Shown here: positions 1-8,818 of the stretch, in pieces | Numbering within the stretch: position 1 is the first letter of the stretch | Layout: each line of letters opens with the position of its first letter | Source: Algicola sp. | GTDB taxonomy: Bacteria; Bacteroidota; Bacteroidia; Flavobacteriales; Flavobacteriaceae | DNA length: 62,450 nucleotides | NCBI GenBank assembly: GCA_018222915.1 | Contig: JAAEZI010000003.1 | Span: forward strand, 7,204-69,653 | Direction of reading: 5' to 3' | Translations under genes and position numbers: made by a program | The notes under the pieces: generated by a model | Told to the model about the DNA's origin: nothing | Seen by the model: the letters and a program-made list of their open reading frames with translations, nothing else | Databases searched by the model: none

Positions 1-1106
1 AAATCAATGGCTTCAATGGTACCTTCACCGATTTCCCGAAACGTAATTTCCCGTAATCTCCCTATTTCATGTAGAATATTCGGTATGCGCTTTGCCTCGG
101 TTAAATAAACCTCATAATTTTTGCTAATTAAGAGTCTGAAATCTCCCTCTCGCAATGCATCAACTTCCGCAGCCATCTTTTCGACACTTACAGAACCAAC
201 AATTCTTTTCGGTGGTTTTGCTGGTGGTTTTAATGTATTCGAAAGATTATCCAAAATTTTAGGTTTGTCTTCAAACGCATTAGAAAGCATGTAGGTCTTA
301 CGTCTTAAAAATTCAGAGAATTCTGCAATGGTGGATTGTTCCTTTTGATCTGCCACTGTGATAGGTCTACCAATTCGAACTTTGATAACCCGATTCTTTT
401 GAGTCAATAATTCAGACGGTAATTTTGCGGTTCTGAAGGTGTCACTTATTTTGGACAATTTATAAAACAACTTACTGTTTTTTGCGTGAAAGTAAATAGG
501 AACAACAGGTACTTCGGCTTTTTTAATAAGTTTCATGGCTGCTTCTTCCCAAGGCTTATCAACCACCAACTTGCCATCTCTATAGGTCGAAACCTCTCCT
601 GCAGGAAATACGCCTAAAGGATGACCATCCTTTAAATGCAGCAACGCATTTTTAAAACCAGCTATGCTCGATTTAACATCCTTTCTATCTTCAAAAGGAT
701 TTACAGGCATGATATAGGGTTTCAATGGTTCGATACGATGCAATAGAAAATTGGCAATGATTTTAAAATCCTTACGTTGCTCAATCATAAATTTGAGTAG
801 TAAAATGCCATCGATACCACCGAGTGGGTGATTGGAAACTGTGATATATGCGCCATCTTTAGGTAATCGTTTTAAATCTTCTTCTGGTATTTCAAATTTA
901 ATTTGAAAATCATCTAAAATAGCGTTCAGAAACTCCCCATCACTGAGGTGTTTATGCCGCTTGTAAATACGATTAAGTGTGGAAATCTTTAATACCTTCA
1001 TGAGTAACCATCCTGCGAAGGTTCCAACAAAACCGTATTTATCAGCTTTGATGGCTTTAGCAACTTCTTTTGCGGTAACTAATCCGGTATCTTGTGGTTT
1101 GGTCAT
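1..1106 (-). CDS. Bifunctional N-/O-acyltransferase, OlsF/GlsF type (3' end outside window)
   Basis: The gene starts with ATG at 1106 and is still open at base 1, giving about 368 visible residues. The N-terminal half has a lysophospholipid-acyltransferase domain: NHPLGGIDG at residues 92-100 and FPAGEVS at about 167-173. After a proline/lysine linker near residue 300 a second domain begins, with VYLTEAKRIPNILHEIGRLR followed by TFREIGEGT. That second motif is typical of the OlsB/hemolysin-like N-acyltransferases. This domain order is known from OlsF of Flavobacterium johnsoniae and Serratia, which makes ornithine or glycine aminolipids by N-acylation and then O-acylation. From that I infer a membrane aminolipid synthase; the head-group amino acid cannot be read from the sequence. 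It lies 22 bases after aspartate kinase and is probably the last gene of the same operon. It has a long N-terminal amphipathic stretch but no signal peptide. Confidence 0.8.
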   Translation of the reverse strand, partial: MTKPQDTGLVTAKEVAKAIKADKYGFVGTFAGWLLMKVLKISTLNRIYKRHKHLSDGEFLNAILDDFQIKFEIPEEDLKRLPKDGAYITVSNHPLGGIDGILLLKFMIEQRKDFKIIANFLLHRIEPLKPYIMPVNPFEDRKDVKSSIAGFKNALLHLKDGHPLGVFPAGEVSTYRDGKLVVDKPWEEAAMKLIKKAEVPVVPIYFHAKNSKLFYKLSKISDTFRTAKLPSELLTQKNRVIKVRIGRPITVADQKEQSTIAEFSEFLRRKTYMLSNAFEDKPKILDNLSNTLKPPAKPPKRIVGSVSVEKMAAEVDALREGDFRLLISKNYEVYLTEAKRIPNILHEIGRLREITFREIGEGTIEAID

Positions 1107-1128
1107 AAGTGTAAAAGTACTAAATAAA

Positions 1129-2379
1129 CTATTTAGTTACTATTTGTATTGTTTCTTGTGTTAATTGCTTAAGCAAGAGCTTTTTACCTTTCTCTATCGA
1201 CGCCACTGCTTGTTCGTTGTAATGTCTTACTGTATAAAGACTGACGTTTTCATAAGCTGTGACTTTAAATTTTGCCTTGAGATGTTGCAGCAAACGTTCA
1301 AGGTTATTATAGGAGTTCTCAAAACATACTGAAAAACTAATTGCGGAATTTTGAATGACGTCCACCTTCATTTTATACAAATGTAACAACTTAAATATTT
1401 CACTGATATTTTCCTCAACAATATAACTAAAATCCAACGATGATAAAGACACTAACACTTGATCCTTCTTTACAATATAACAGGGAATATTTGGTTCTAA
1501 ACCAGAGCCTTTACCTACACAGGTTCCCGCATTTTTAGGGTTCAAAAACGATTTGACATGTAAGGGGATTTCCTTTTGTTGTAATGGCTGCAAGGTTTTT
1601 GGATGGATGACGGAAGCACCATAAAAAGCGAGCTCTATCGCTTCCCTATATGAGATTGTATGTAGCAATTGTGCATTTTCAAAATAACGCGGATCGGCAT
1701 TCAATACACCTGGTACATCTTTCCAAATAGTCACGCTTTCAGCATTTAAGCAATAAGCAAAAATAGCGGCCGTGTAATCACTTCCTTCCCGTCCCAATGT
1801 TGTCGTGAAATTATTGGCATCACTTCCTAAGAACCCTTGGGTAATATTCAAAACGGAAGTATCAAAATTCTGTTTTATGTTGCTTAATGTTTGCTCCCAG
1901 TCAACATTCGCTCGTCGATAATAATCATCGGTCTTAATATACTCACGAACATCCAACCACTGATTCTTAAGACCACTATCATTAAGGTAAGCACTAACAA
2001 TTGTTGTAGACACTAACTCTCCATATCCAATCACCTGATCATAAACAAAATTATAGTCGGGAGATTTGTTTTTTGATAAGAAATAATCAAGATCTTCAAA
2101 AATGGAGGACACGCTTTTAAAAACGGGATGTTGTGTGTTATCAAAAAGGTCGAGCAAGATCTGGTTGTGGAATTTTTTTACGTCTTGTATGGCACTTTGC
2201 AATTCTTGTTTATGATCGAAATAATTTTTTATCACGACTTCAAGTGCATTTGTCGTTTTACCCATAGCAGACACTATCACAAGGGTCTTTTCATGTCCTA
2301 CTTGTGATAAGACTGAGGCCAAATTTTTAACACCTTCAGCATTTTTTACTGAAGCTCCACCAAATTTAAATACACGCAT
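1129..2379 (-). CDS. lysC: Aspartate kinase, monofunctional
   Basis: This 416-residue protein phosphorylates L-aspartate, the first step toward lysine, threonine, methionine and diaminopimelate. The amino acid kinase fold is clear: KFGGASV at residues 5-11, VSAMGKTTNALE at about 37-48, and TTTLGREGSDYTAA in the substrate and nucleotide site. The last 120 residues look like ACT regulatory domains, so feedback control by an end product is likely. The length fits monofunctional aspartokinases and no homoserine dehydrogenase domain is fused. It begins one base after the stop of the upstream GNAT gene, so the two are co-transcribed. The start is ATG at 2379, directly before the conserved motif. 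Confidence 0.92.
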   Translation of the reverse strand: MRVFKFGGASVKNAEGVKNLASVLSQVGHEKTLVIVSAMGKTTNALEVVIKNYFDHKQELQSAIQDVKKFHNQILLDLFDNTQHPVFKSVSSIFEDLDYFLSKNKSPDYNFVYDQVIGYGELVSTTIVSAYLNDSGLKNQWLDVREYIKTDDYYRRANVDWEQTLSNIKQNFDTSVLNITQGFLGSDANNFTTTLGREGSDYTAAIFAYCLNAESVTIWKDVPGVLNADPRYFENAQLLHTISYREAIELAFYGASVIHPKTLQPLQQKEIPLHVKSFLNPKNAGTCVGKGSGLEPNIPCYIVKKDQVLVSLSSLDFSYIVEENISEIFKLLHLYKMKVDVIQNSAISFSVCFENSYNNLERLLQHLKAKFKVTAYENVSLYTVRHYNEQAVASIEKGKKLLLKQLTQETIQIVTK

Positions 2380-2380
2380 G

Positions 2381-2860
2381 TTATCGACTCGCTATATAAT
2401 TATTCATATGATCTTCATTGAGGTGTACTACGTTCCAATCGCGCTTCACATCTGCCCCTTTCTTTTCGTAAAATTCAATCGCTGAATCATTCCAATCCAA
2501 GACCTCCCAAGAGATACGTTTCACACCTAATTCCTTTCCATAGTTTACGACTTCATCTAAAAGAGCAGTACCCATTCCAGATCCTCTTTGTTCTTGACTT
2601 ACTACCAAATCTTCAAGATGGAGCACTTTGCCTTTCCAAGTGGAAAATCGATGATACACCAATGCCATACCTTCTACCTTGCCATCCTGCTCAGCAACAA
2701 AGCAAGTAAAGGCTTTAGGCTCTTGAAATCCTGCCTTTATTAAATCGGCTACAGAAACTTCAACAGCATTAGGTTCTTTTTCAAAAATGGCCAGTTCCAC
2801 TATCAATTCAAGAACTCTAGGCATGTCATTTTGGGTCGCTTTACGAATGGAAAAAGTCAT
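2381..2860 (-). CDS. GNAT family N-acetyltransferase (SSAT-like)
   Basis: A 159-residue, single-domain acetyltransferase that moves the acetyl group of acetyl-CoA to an amine. The N-terminus IRKATQNDMPRVLELIVELA and the acetyl-CoA loop QEQRGSGMGTALL (about residues 88-100) are standard GNAT features. The FEKEPNAV segment and the WNxxAIxFYxxxGA ending resemble the spermidine/spermine or thialysine acetyltransferase branch, so a diamine or modified lysine is a possible substrate; this is only inference. It is the first gene of a minus-strand operon with aspartate kinase and the aminolipid acyltransferase, and a good promoter lies just upstream. Confidence 0.85.
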   Translation of the reverse strand: MTFSIRKATQNDMPRVLELIVELAIFEKEPNAVEVSVADLIKAGFQEPKAFTCFVAEQDGKVEGMALVYHRFSTWKGKVLHLEDLVVSQEQRGSGMGTALLDEVVNYGKELGVKRISWEVLDWNDSAIEFYEKKGADVKRDWNVVHLNEDHMNNYIASR

Positions 2861-2875
2861 AAATTTTCTTTAGCC

Positions 2876-2883
2876 CAAATATA
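2876..2883 (-). promoter_or_regulatory. Bacteroidota-type -7 element of the GNAT-lysC-acyltransferase operon
   Basis: On the minus strand this reads TATATTTG, a perfect match to the Bacteroidota -7 consensus TAnnTTTG, about 16 bases before the ATG of the GNAT gene. A TTTG that could serve as the -33 element is present upstream, at a slightly long spacing. Confidence 0.55.
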
Positions 2884-2975
2884 GTTTAAACTGAATAATT
2901 TTATCTCACAAATAATCTACTATATCGTTGTAGTTGATTAAAAAAATAAGATATTTGCAGAAACAGCCACACCAG

Positions 2976-3980
2976 ATGACACGAAAAAACAAGACCTTAG
3001 GTGAATTTATTATTGAAAACCAATCCTCCTTTAAATACACTTCTGGCGAATTATCTCGTTTAATTAATTCCATTCGATTAGCGGCAAAAGTGGTGAATCA
3101 TGAAGTGAATAAAGCGGGTCTGGTAGATATTATAGGTGCAGCTGGAGATACTAATATTCAAGGGGAAAATCAGCAAAAATTGGATGTTTATGCCAATGAA
3201 AAGTTCATTCAAACCATGACGAAACGCAACATTGTTTGCGGAATTGCGAGTGAAGAAGAAGACGATTTTATCTCTATTAATAGTCAAGATGAAAACCATC
3301 AAAATAAATATGTGGTGTTAATTGACCCTTTAGATGGCTCTTCAAATATTGATGTCAATGTGTCCGTTGGTACTATTTTCTCAATCTACAGGCGTGTGAC
3401 ACCTGTTGGTACACCAGTAACCATTGAAGATTTTTTGCAAAAAGGGAGTCAGCAAGTAGCGGCTGGATATATAGTCTATGGAACTTCTACTATGATTGTT
3501 TATACCACTGGCGATGGTGTGAATGGATTTACATTGAATCCGGCCATAGGGACTTTTTATTTATCGCATCCCGATATGCAATTTCCAGAAGATGGTAAAA
3601 TATATTCAGTGAATGAAGGGAATTACATCCACTTTCCACAGGGCATTAAAAACTATATCAAGTATTGTCAAATGGAAGAAGGTGATCGTCCGTATACCAG
3701 TCGATATATAGGGTCTTTAGTATCAGATTTTCATCGAAATATGATTAAGGGTGGTATCTATCTCTACCCTAAAAGCTCTCAAAACGCCAAAGGAAAACTC
3801 CGTTTACTTTACGAGTGCAACCCAATGGCTTTTATCGCAGAACAAGCTAACGGAAAGGCTAGTGATGGGTTTAATAGGATTATGGACATTCAGCCCACAG
3901 AACTTCATGAGCGTGTCCCTTTTATCTGCGGAAGTAAAAACATGGTAGAAAAAGCAGAAGAGTTTATGCGCAATGCATAA
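2976..3980 (+). CDS. fbp: Fructose-1,6-bisphosphatase, class I
   Basis: This enzyme hydrolyses fructose-1,6-bisphosphate to fructose-6-phosphate in gluconeogenesis. I place the start at ATG 2976 ([11 protein letters not shown]), which gives 334 residues, close to the usual 332-340. An in-frame TTG at 2934 would add 14 residues that look like leader sequence, and a -7-like GATATTTG lies inside that stretch. The metal-binding signature [12 protein letters not shown] is followed by [10 protein letters not shown]. The substrate-binding tail has [10 protein letters not shown] and [17 protein letters not shown]. The gene is monocistronic, with a hairpin after its stop. I am confident of the function. 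Confidence 0.95.
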   Translation: MTRKNKTLGEFIIENQSSFKYTSGELSRLINSIRLAAKVVNHEVNKAGLVDIIGAAGDTNIQGENQQKLDVYANEKFIQTMTKRNIVCGIASEEEDDFISINSQDENHQNKYVVLIDPLDGSSNIDVNVSVGTIFSIYRRVTPVGTPVTIEDFLQKGSQQVAAGYIVYGTSTMIVYTTGDGVNGFTLNPAIGTFYLSHPDMQFPEDGKIYSVNEGNYIHFPQGIKNYIKYCQMEEGDRPYTSRYIGSLVSDFHRNMIKGGIYLYPKSSQNAKGKLRLLYECNPMAFIAEQANGKASDGFNRIMDIQPTELHERVPFICGSKNMVEKAEEFMRNA

Positions 3981-3982
3981 AA

Positions 3983-4004
3983 AAAGCCACTAGACAGTGG
4001 CTTT
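3983..4004. terminator. Bidirectional hairpin between fbp and the TerB-like gene
   Basis: AAAGCCAC (3983-3990), a six-base loop and GTGGCTTT (3997-4004). The minus strand runs into seven Ts, so it is the stronger terminator for the gene ending at 4029. On the plus strand it follows fbp by two bases. Confidence 0.75.
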
Positions 4005-4028
4005 GTTATTTGTTGCAATCGAAATTGA

Positions 4029-4466
4029 TTATCTATTCATTGTTTTAATCTCCTCGGTAAAGGTATCTAAATCCACACCGTTACTCACTAAAGTTAAGGC
4101 TTTGTCTACCACATATTTCACGTTTTCAGTAGAAAACCCTAAACCTACGGCAATTTTACGTAAGACAATTTCTTCGTGATCGCCTTTGATGTGATCAACA
4201 TAAACCATACGTGCCAAATCAAACAATCGCTCTAATCTTAAGTCATAAGATGTTGGTGGGTTTATTGGATGTGATTTGTAATCTTTTAATATTAACTTGT
4301 AATCAGACTCACTAATATCCAAATTTCGAGCTAAACGATCTAAAAACGCTTGCTCTTCCTCTGTTATAATTCCGTCGTCCATAGCAACCCTAACGATAGC
4401 CGCAAAATGGTCTTCGTTACGTTTTTTAAATCCGCTATCAAATAAATCTGAAAATGAAAATGACAT
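4029..4466 (-). CDS. TerB-like (tellurite-resistance-type) helical protein
   Basis: A 145-residue soluble, acidic, all-helical protein. The pattern AAIVRVAMDDGIITEEEQAF followed by further helices with LARMVYVDHIKGDHEE is the TerB/DjlA-N fold, in which acidic residues between helices may bind metal. Members occur widely in Bacteroidota as single-domain proteins of unknown role, and tellurite resistance should not be assumed. The ATG at 4466 was chosen because it starts the conserved region and sits about 20 bases after a strong promoter; longer readings extend into the promoter. It is divergent from mfd. Confidence 0.75.
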   Translation of the reverse strand: MSFSFSDLFDSGFKKRNEDHFAAIVRVAMDDGIITEEEQAFLDRLARNLDISESDYKLILKDYKSHPINPPTSYDLRLERLFDLARMVYVDHIKGDHEEIVLRKIAVGLGFSTENVKYVVDKALTLVSNGVDLDTFTEEIKTMNR

Positions 4467-4486
4467 ATTGTTTTTTTTTAGTGGCA

Positions 4487-4517
4487 CAAAGATAGTTTTA
4501 TTAATACATTTTAACAA
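4487..4517 (-). promoter_or_regulatory. Promoter of the TerB-like gene, -33 and -7 elements
   Basis: On the minus strand TTG (4517-4515), 20 bases, then TATCTTTG (4494-4487). Both elements and the spacing fit the Bacteroidota consensus. The -7 box ends about 20 bases before the ATG at 4466. Confidence 0.65.
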
Positions 4518-4538
4518 TAAGCAATGGCACAAAAATTT

Positions 4539-4546
4539 TATATTTG
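4539..4546 (+). promoter_or_regulatory. Bacteroidota-type -7 element of mfd
   Basis: TATATTTG is a perfect TAnnTTTG match. Transcription would begin near 4553, about ten bases before the TTG at 4563 where the mfd reading frame seems to begin. No convincing -33 element is seen. Confidence 0.5.
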
Positions 4547-4601
4547 CACAAAATAAAATGTCTTGAGTAAACCCCTTCTCTCGTAAACGTATGCACAGGC
4601 T

Positions 4602-7600
4602 TTGCAAGCGCAAAATCTGCCAACTGCTATTGCCCAAACGGAAGCAAAATTACATTTAAAAGGCCTTGTTGGATCTTCATTGTCTCTAGTGATTAGCGAA
4701 GCTTTTAAAGCCACGGAATTACCATTTTTGTTGGTGTTTGATGACAAAGAAGAAGCCGCTTTTTATTTGAACGATCTTGAGGTACTACTTAACGACAAAG
4801 ATGTCTTATTTTATCCAGGCAGCTATCGTAGACCTTATCAAATTGAGGAGACGGATAACGCAAATGTCCTTCTAAGGGCAGAAGTTTTAAACAGAATCAA
4901 TTCTAGGAAAAAACCGGCCATTATCGTGACGTATCCAGACGCGCTGTTTGAGAAGGTTGTTACGCGTCGCGAACTTGAAAAAAACACCTTGAAAATTGCC
5001 GTTAACGATGAATTATCAATTGATTTTGTAAATGAGGTCTTATTTGAATACCAATTTAAACGCGTCGATTTTGTTACGGAACCTGGTGAATTTTCAGTAA
5101 GAGGTGGCATCGTAGATGTGTTTTCTTTTTCTCATGACGAACCTTATCGTATCGAGTTTTTTGGGGATGAAGTGGATAGCATCCGTACCTTCGATGTGGA
5201 AACACAGCTCTCAACAGAGCAGATAAAAAAGATCGGGATTATTCCCAATGTAGCGAATAAATTTTTGGAAGAAAGTCGGCAAAGCTTCTTGAAGTACATT
5301 GCACAAAAAACCGTTGTTTTTTCTAAAAATTCCGATTTCCTTTTTTCTAGAATTGATGAATTCTTCGAAAAAGCGGTAGAGGCTTTTCATAATTTATCTT
5401 CAGAATTAAAGCATTCCAAACCAGAAGAGCTATTCTGTAATTCCGAAGTTCTGAAACGACAATTACAAGAGTTTCGATTAATAGAATTTGGAACAACTAG
5501 TTATTTTTCAGGTAAGAGTATCACGTTTAATACCACACCTCAACCTTCTTTCAATAAGCAGTTTGATTTAATTATTGAAGATTTAAATAGGCATCATAAA
5601 AAAGGGTATAAAAACTATATTGTTTGCTCAAGCGAACAGCAAGCAAAACGTTTCCATGATATCTTTGAAGATGTAGACGAAGATGTCCATTACCAAACTA
5701 TTGTTCTATCACTCTATCAAGGGTTTATCGACCACGATCAAAAGATCACTTGCTATACCGATCACCAACTTTTTGAACGCTATCACAAGTTTCATCTAAA
5801 AAATGGTTATGCGAAAAAACAAGCCATTACCTTAAAAGAATTGACCAATTTGGATATCGGTGATTATGTGACACATATTGATCATGGAATTGGAAAGTTT
5901 GGTGGCCTTCAAAAAATTGACGTGGAAGGCAAAAAGCAAGAAGCCATAAAATTGGTCTACGGTGAACGTGATGTGTTATATCTAAGTATCCATTCCTTAC
6001 ATAAAATCACTAAGTTCAATGGGAAGGATGGGAAACCTCCTAAAGTCTACAAGCTAGGTAGTAAAGCCTGGAAAACCTTAAAGCAGAAAACAAAATCTCG
6101 TGTCAAGGAAATAGCTTTCAATCTTATAAAAGTATATGCTAAACGTAAATTGGAAAAAGGATTTCAACACCGACCTGACAGTTATTTACAACATGAATTA
6201 GAAGCCTCTTTTATTTATGAGGACACGCCAGATCAGATAAGTTCTACAGCCGATATCAAAGCTGATATGGAAAGTGAACGACCAATGGATCGCCTTGTAT
6301 GTGGCGATGTTGGTTTTGGTAAAACGGAAGTGGCCATAAGAGCAGCATTTAAAGCGGTAGATAATGGCAAACAAGTCGCTGTTTTGGTTCCAACCACGAT
6401 CCTAGCGTATCAACATCATAAAACATTTACGGAACGACTCAAGGATTTTCCTGTCACAGTAGATTACCTCAATCGATTCAGAACCGCAAAAGAAAAACGT
6501 GACACTTTAGAATCACTAGAAAAAGGACATGTAGATATCATTATTGGCACCCATCAGCTTGTCAATAAAAATGTTAAATTCAAAGATTTAGGCTTGCTTA
6601 TTGTTGATGAAGAACAGAAATTTGGCGTTGCGGTGAAGGAAAAATTAAAAACGCTTAAGGATAATGTCGATGTGCTCACACTGACGGCAACACCGATTCC
6701 AAGAACATTACAATTCAGCTTGATGGCGGCAAGAGACTTATCTGTGATAACTACGCCTCCACCTAACCGCTATCCGATAGAAAGCCATGTGATTCGTTTT
6801 AATGAGGAGTCCATAAGGGATGCCATTTCCTATGAAATTCAACGTGGTGGTCAGATATTTTTCATCCATAATCGCATTGAAAACATTAAAGAAGTTGCTG
6901 GTTTAATACAGCGCTTGGTACCCGATGCAAAAATTGGGATTGGACACGGACAAATGGAAGGCAAAAAGCTAGAACAACTCATGTTAGCTTTCATGAATGG
7001 TGAATTTGATGTTTTAGTGAGTACAACGATTGTAGAAAGTGGCTTAGACGTGCCTAACGCTAATACTATTTTCATCAATAACGCCAATAATTTTGGTTTG
7101 AGCGATTTACATCAAATGCGTGGTCGTGTTGGGAGAAGTAACAAAAAGGCTTTCTGCTATTTTATCACTCCAGAATATTCAGCAATGACTGCTGATGCTA
7201 GAAAACGTATCACAGCACTTGAGCAATTTACAGAACTGGGCAGTGGCTTCAATATTGCCATGAAAGATTTGGAAATTAGAGGTGCCGGCGATTTATTGGG
7301 AGGAGAACAAAGTGGTTTTATCAATGATATAGGTTTTGATACCTATCAGAAGATTCTAAATGAAGCCATTGAAGAATTGAAAGAAAATGAGTTTAAAGAC
7401 CTTTATAAGGATGATGATAAAGAAAAAGCATATGTAAAAGACATCACAATCGATACCGATTTTGAATTGCTTTTTCCAGATGATTATGTCAATAATATCA
7501 CAGAACGTCTTAACCTCTATACCAAGCTAAATACGTTAAAAACCGAAGACGAATTACAAAGTTTTGAGTCAGAAATCATCGATCGATTTGGTGAACTCCC

Positions 7601-7892
7601 AACATCAGTATCCGATTTATTTGATAGTGTCCGACTAAAATGGATGGCTACCAAAATTGGTTTAGAGAAAATCATTATGAAGAAAGGTCGTTTCATAGGC
7701 TATTTTATTAATGATCAACAAAGTCCGTTTTATCAGAGTGATCAGTTCACGAAGGTGCTTCAGTTTGTGCAAACGCGTCCAAAAGATTGCAAAATGAAGG
7801 AAAAACAAACACGAAATGGACTTCGTTTATTACTTACATTTGAGCAAATAACTTCAGTAAAACAAGCACTGAATCGCTTAAAAGACATATGA
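4602..7892 (+). CDS. mfd: Transcription-repair coupling factor Mfd (5' end interrupted by an in-frame TAA)
   Basis: Mfd removes RNA polymerase stalled at DNA damage and recruits UvrA. The open frame from TTG 4602 gives 1096 residues. It holds the UvrB-like N-terminal module (GSYRRPYQIEETDNANVLLR, then VDFVTEPGEFSVRGG), the CarD-like polymerase-interaction domain (LTNLDIGDYVTHIDHGIGKF) and RecG-like motor lobes with CGDVGFGKTEVA (Walker A) and IVDEEQKFGV. It ends with the C-terminal TRCF domain. The same frame continues upstream as TTG 4563 (coding LSKPLLS), then TAA at 4584-4586, then TYAQALQAQ. This looks like the family's normal N-terminus broken by one stop codon. Translation may begin at TTG 4602, which loses only about a dozen residues and should leave all domains intact. 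An EamA gene overlaps its 3' end by four bases. Confidence 0.9.
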   Translation: MQAQNLPTAIAQTEAKLHLKGLVGSSLSLVISEAFKATELPFLLVFDDKEEAAFYLNDLEVLLNDKDVLFYPGSYRRPYQIEETDNANVLLRAEVLNRINSRKKPAIIVTYPDALFEKVVTRRELEKNTLKIAVNDELSIDFVNEVLFEYQFKRVDFVTEPGEFSVRGGIVDVFSFSHDEPYRIEFFGDEVDSIRTFDVETQLSTEQIKKIGIIPNVANKFLEESRQSFLKYIAQKTVVFSKNSDFLFSRIDEFFEKAVEAFHNLSSELKHSKPEELFCNSEVLKRQLQEFRLIEFGTTSYFSGKSITFNTTPQPSFNKQFDLIIEDLNRHHKKGYKNYIVCSSEQQAKRFHDIFEDVDEDVHYQTIVLSLYQGFIDHDQKITCYTDHQLFERYHKFHLKNGYAKKQAITLKELTNLDIGDYVTHIDHGIGKFGGLQKIDVEGKKQEAIKLVYGERDVLYLSIHSLHKITKFNGKDGKPPKVYKLGSKAWKTLKQKTKSRVKEIAFNLIKVYAKRKLEKGFQHRPDSYLQHELEASFIYEDTPDQISSTADIKADMESERPMDRLVCGDVGFGKTEVAIRAAFKAVDNGKQVAVLVPTTILAYQHHKTFTERLKDFPVTVDYLNRFRTAKEKRDTLESLEKGHVDIIIGTHQLVNKNVKFKDLGLLIVDEEQKFGVAVKEKLKTLKDNVDVLTLTATPIPRTLQFSLMAARDLSVITTPPPNRYPIESHVIRFNEESIRDAISYEIQRGGQIFFIHNRIENIKEVAGLIQRLVPDAKIGIGHGQMEGKKLEQLMLAFMNGEFDVLVSTTIVESGLDVPNANTIFINNANNFGLSDLHQMRGRVGRSNKKAFCYFITPEYSAMTADARKRITALEQFTELGSGFNIAMKDLEIRGAGDLLGGEQSGFINDIGFDTYQKILNEAIEELKENEFKDLYKDDDKEKAYVKDITIDTDFELLFPDDYVNNITERLNLYTKLNTLKTEDELQSFESEIIDRFGELPTSVSDLFDSVRLKWMATKIGLEKIIMKKGRFIGYFINDQQSPFYQSDQFTKVLQFVQTRPKDCKMKEKQTRNGLRLLLTFEQITSVKQALNRLKDI

Positions 7893-8758
7893 AAGATATA
7901 CATATCAAACACCTCATTTGGTTGACGGTCGCTATCATCATGATTAGCACCTCTGGTCCATTAGGGAAATATATTGATATGCCTACACCAGTCATCATTT
8001 GGTGGCGCTGTGCTTTTGCAATGGTCTTTTTGTTTTTGTATTGTAGGTTTCAAAAACTGAAGTTTACCGTATTCTCGAATCAAGACCGCTTTACGTTTAT
8101 CATTGCAGCGCTCTTTATGGGTGCACATTGGATCACCTATTTCTATGCCTTAAAGTTATCAAATGTTGCTATTGGAATGCTCTCATTGTTTACATTCCCA
8201 GTGATAACCGCCATTTTGGAACCTTTATTTACTAAAGTGAGATTTGATCCTATCCATCTATTGCTTGGAGTGGTCGTATTAATTGGCATATACATTTTAG
8301 CGCCAGATTTTGATTTAGAAAGCAGTCAATTACAAGGCATACTTTTCGGACTGCTGTCTTCGATTTGTTATGCCCTTAGAAATATCCTGTTGAAAAAAAA
8401 GGTATCGAATTACAACGGAAGCTTGCTGATGTTCTATCAGGTACTCATTCTAACCTTTGTATTGTTACCCGTTTTATTCTTTTTAGACACCTCAGGAATT
8501 ACAGGACAACTTCCATTTGTGTTGACACTCGCATTGGTCACTACAGCTATCGGACATACCATGTTTGTAAACAGTCTCAAATATTTTAAGGTAAGTACTG
8601 CAAGCATCATAGGGAGTACACAACCCGTGTTTGGCATTATCATGGCCTATTTTTTCTTGAATGAAATCCCAACATTACATACATTAATTGGTGGAAGCTT
8701 AATCATATCCACAGTAATCATAGAAAGTGTACGATCAAAACGATCTATTAAAGAATAA
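7889..8758 (+). CDS. EamA/DMT-family transporter
   Basis: A 289-residue inner-membrane protein with about ten hydrophobic helices arranged as two EamA repeats. The first repeat begins ISTSGPLGKYIDMPTPVIIW with WWRCAFAM; the second begins near GILFGLLSSICYALRNILLK and ends with IIGSTQPVFGIIMAYFFLNE. The drug/metabolite transporter superfamily exports small metabolites, but the substrate cannot be inferred here. The ATG overlaps the mfd stop as ATGA, so the two genes are probably translationally coupled. Confidence 0.85.
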   Translation: MKDIHIKHLIWLTVAIIMISTSGPLGKYIDMPTPVIIWWRCAFAMVFLFLYCRFQKLKFTVFSNQDRFTFIIAALFMGAHWITYFYALKLSNVAIGMLSLFTFPVITAILEPLFTKVRFDPIHLLLGVVVLIGIYILAPDFDLESSQLQGILFGLLSSICYALRNILLKKKVSNYNGSLLMFYQVLILTFVLLPVLFFLDTSGITGQLPFVLTLALVTTAIGHTMFVNSLKYFKVSTASIIGSTQPVFGIIMAYFFLNEIPTLHTLIGGSLIISTVIIESVRSKRSIKE

Positions 8759-8818
8759 AATTCAGATATTTGGCTTGATATTTGAACTCAGAATGACTCA
8801 TACTTCAATACAACTCTT

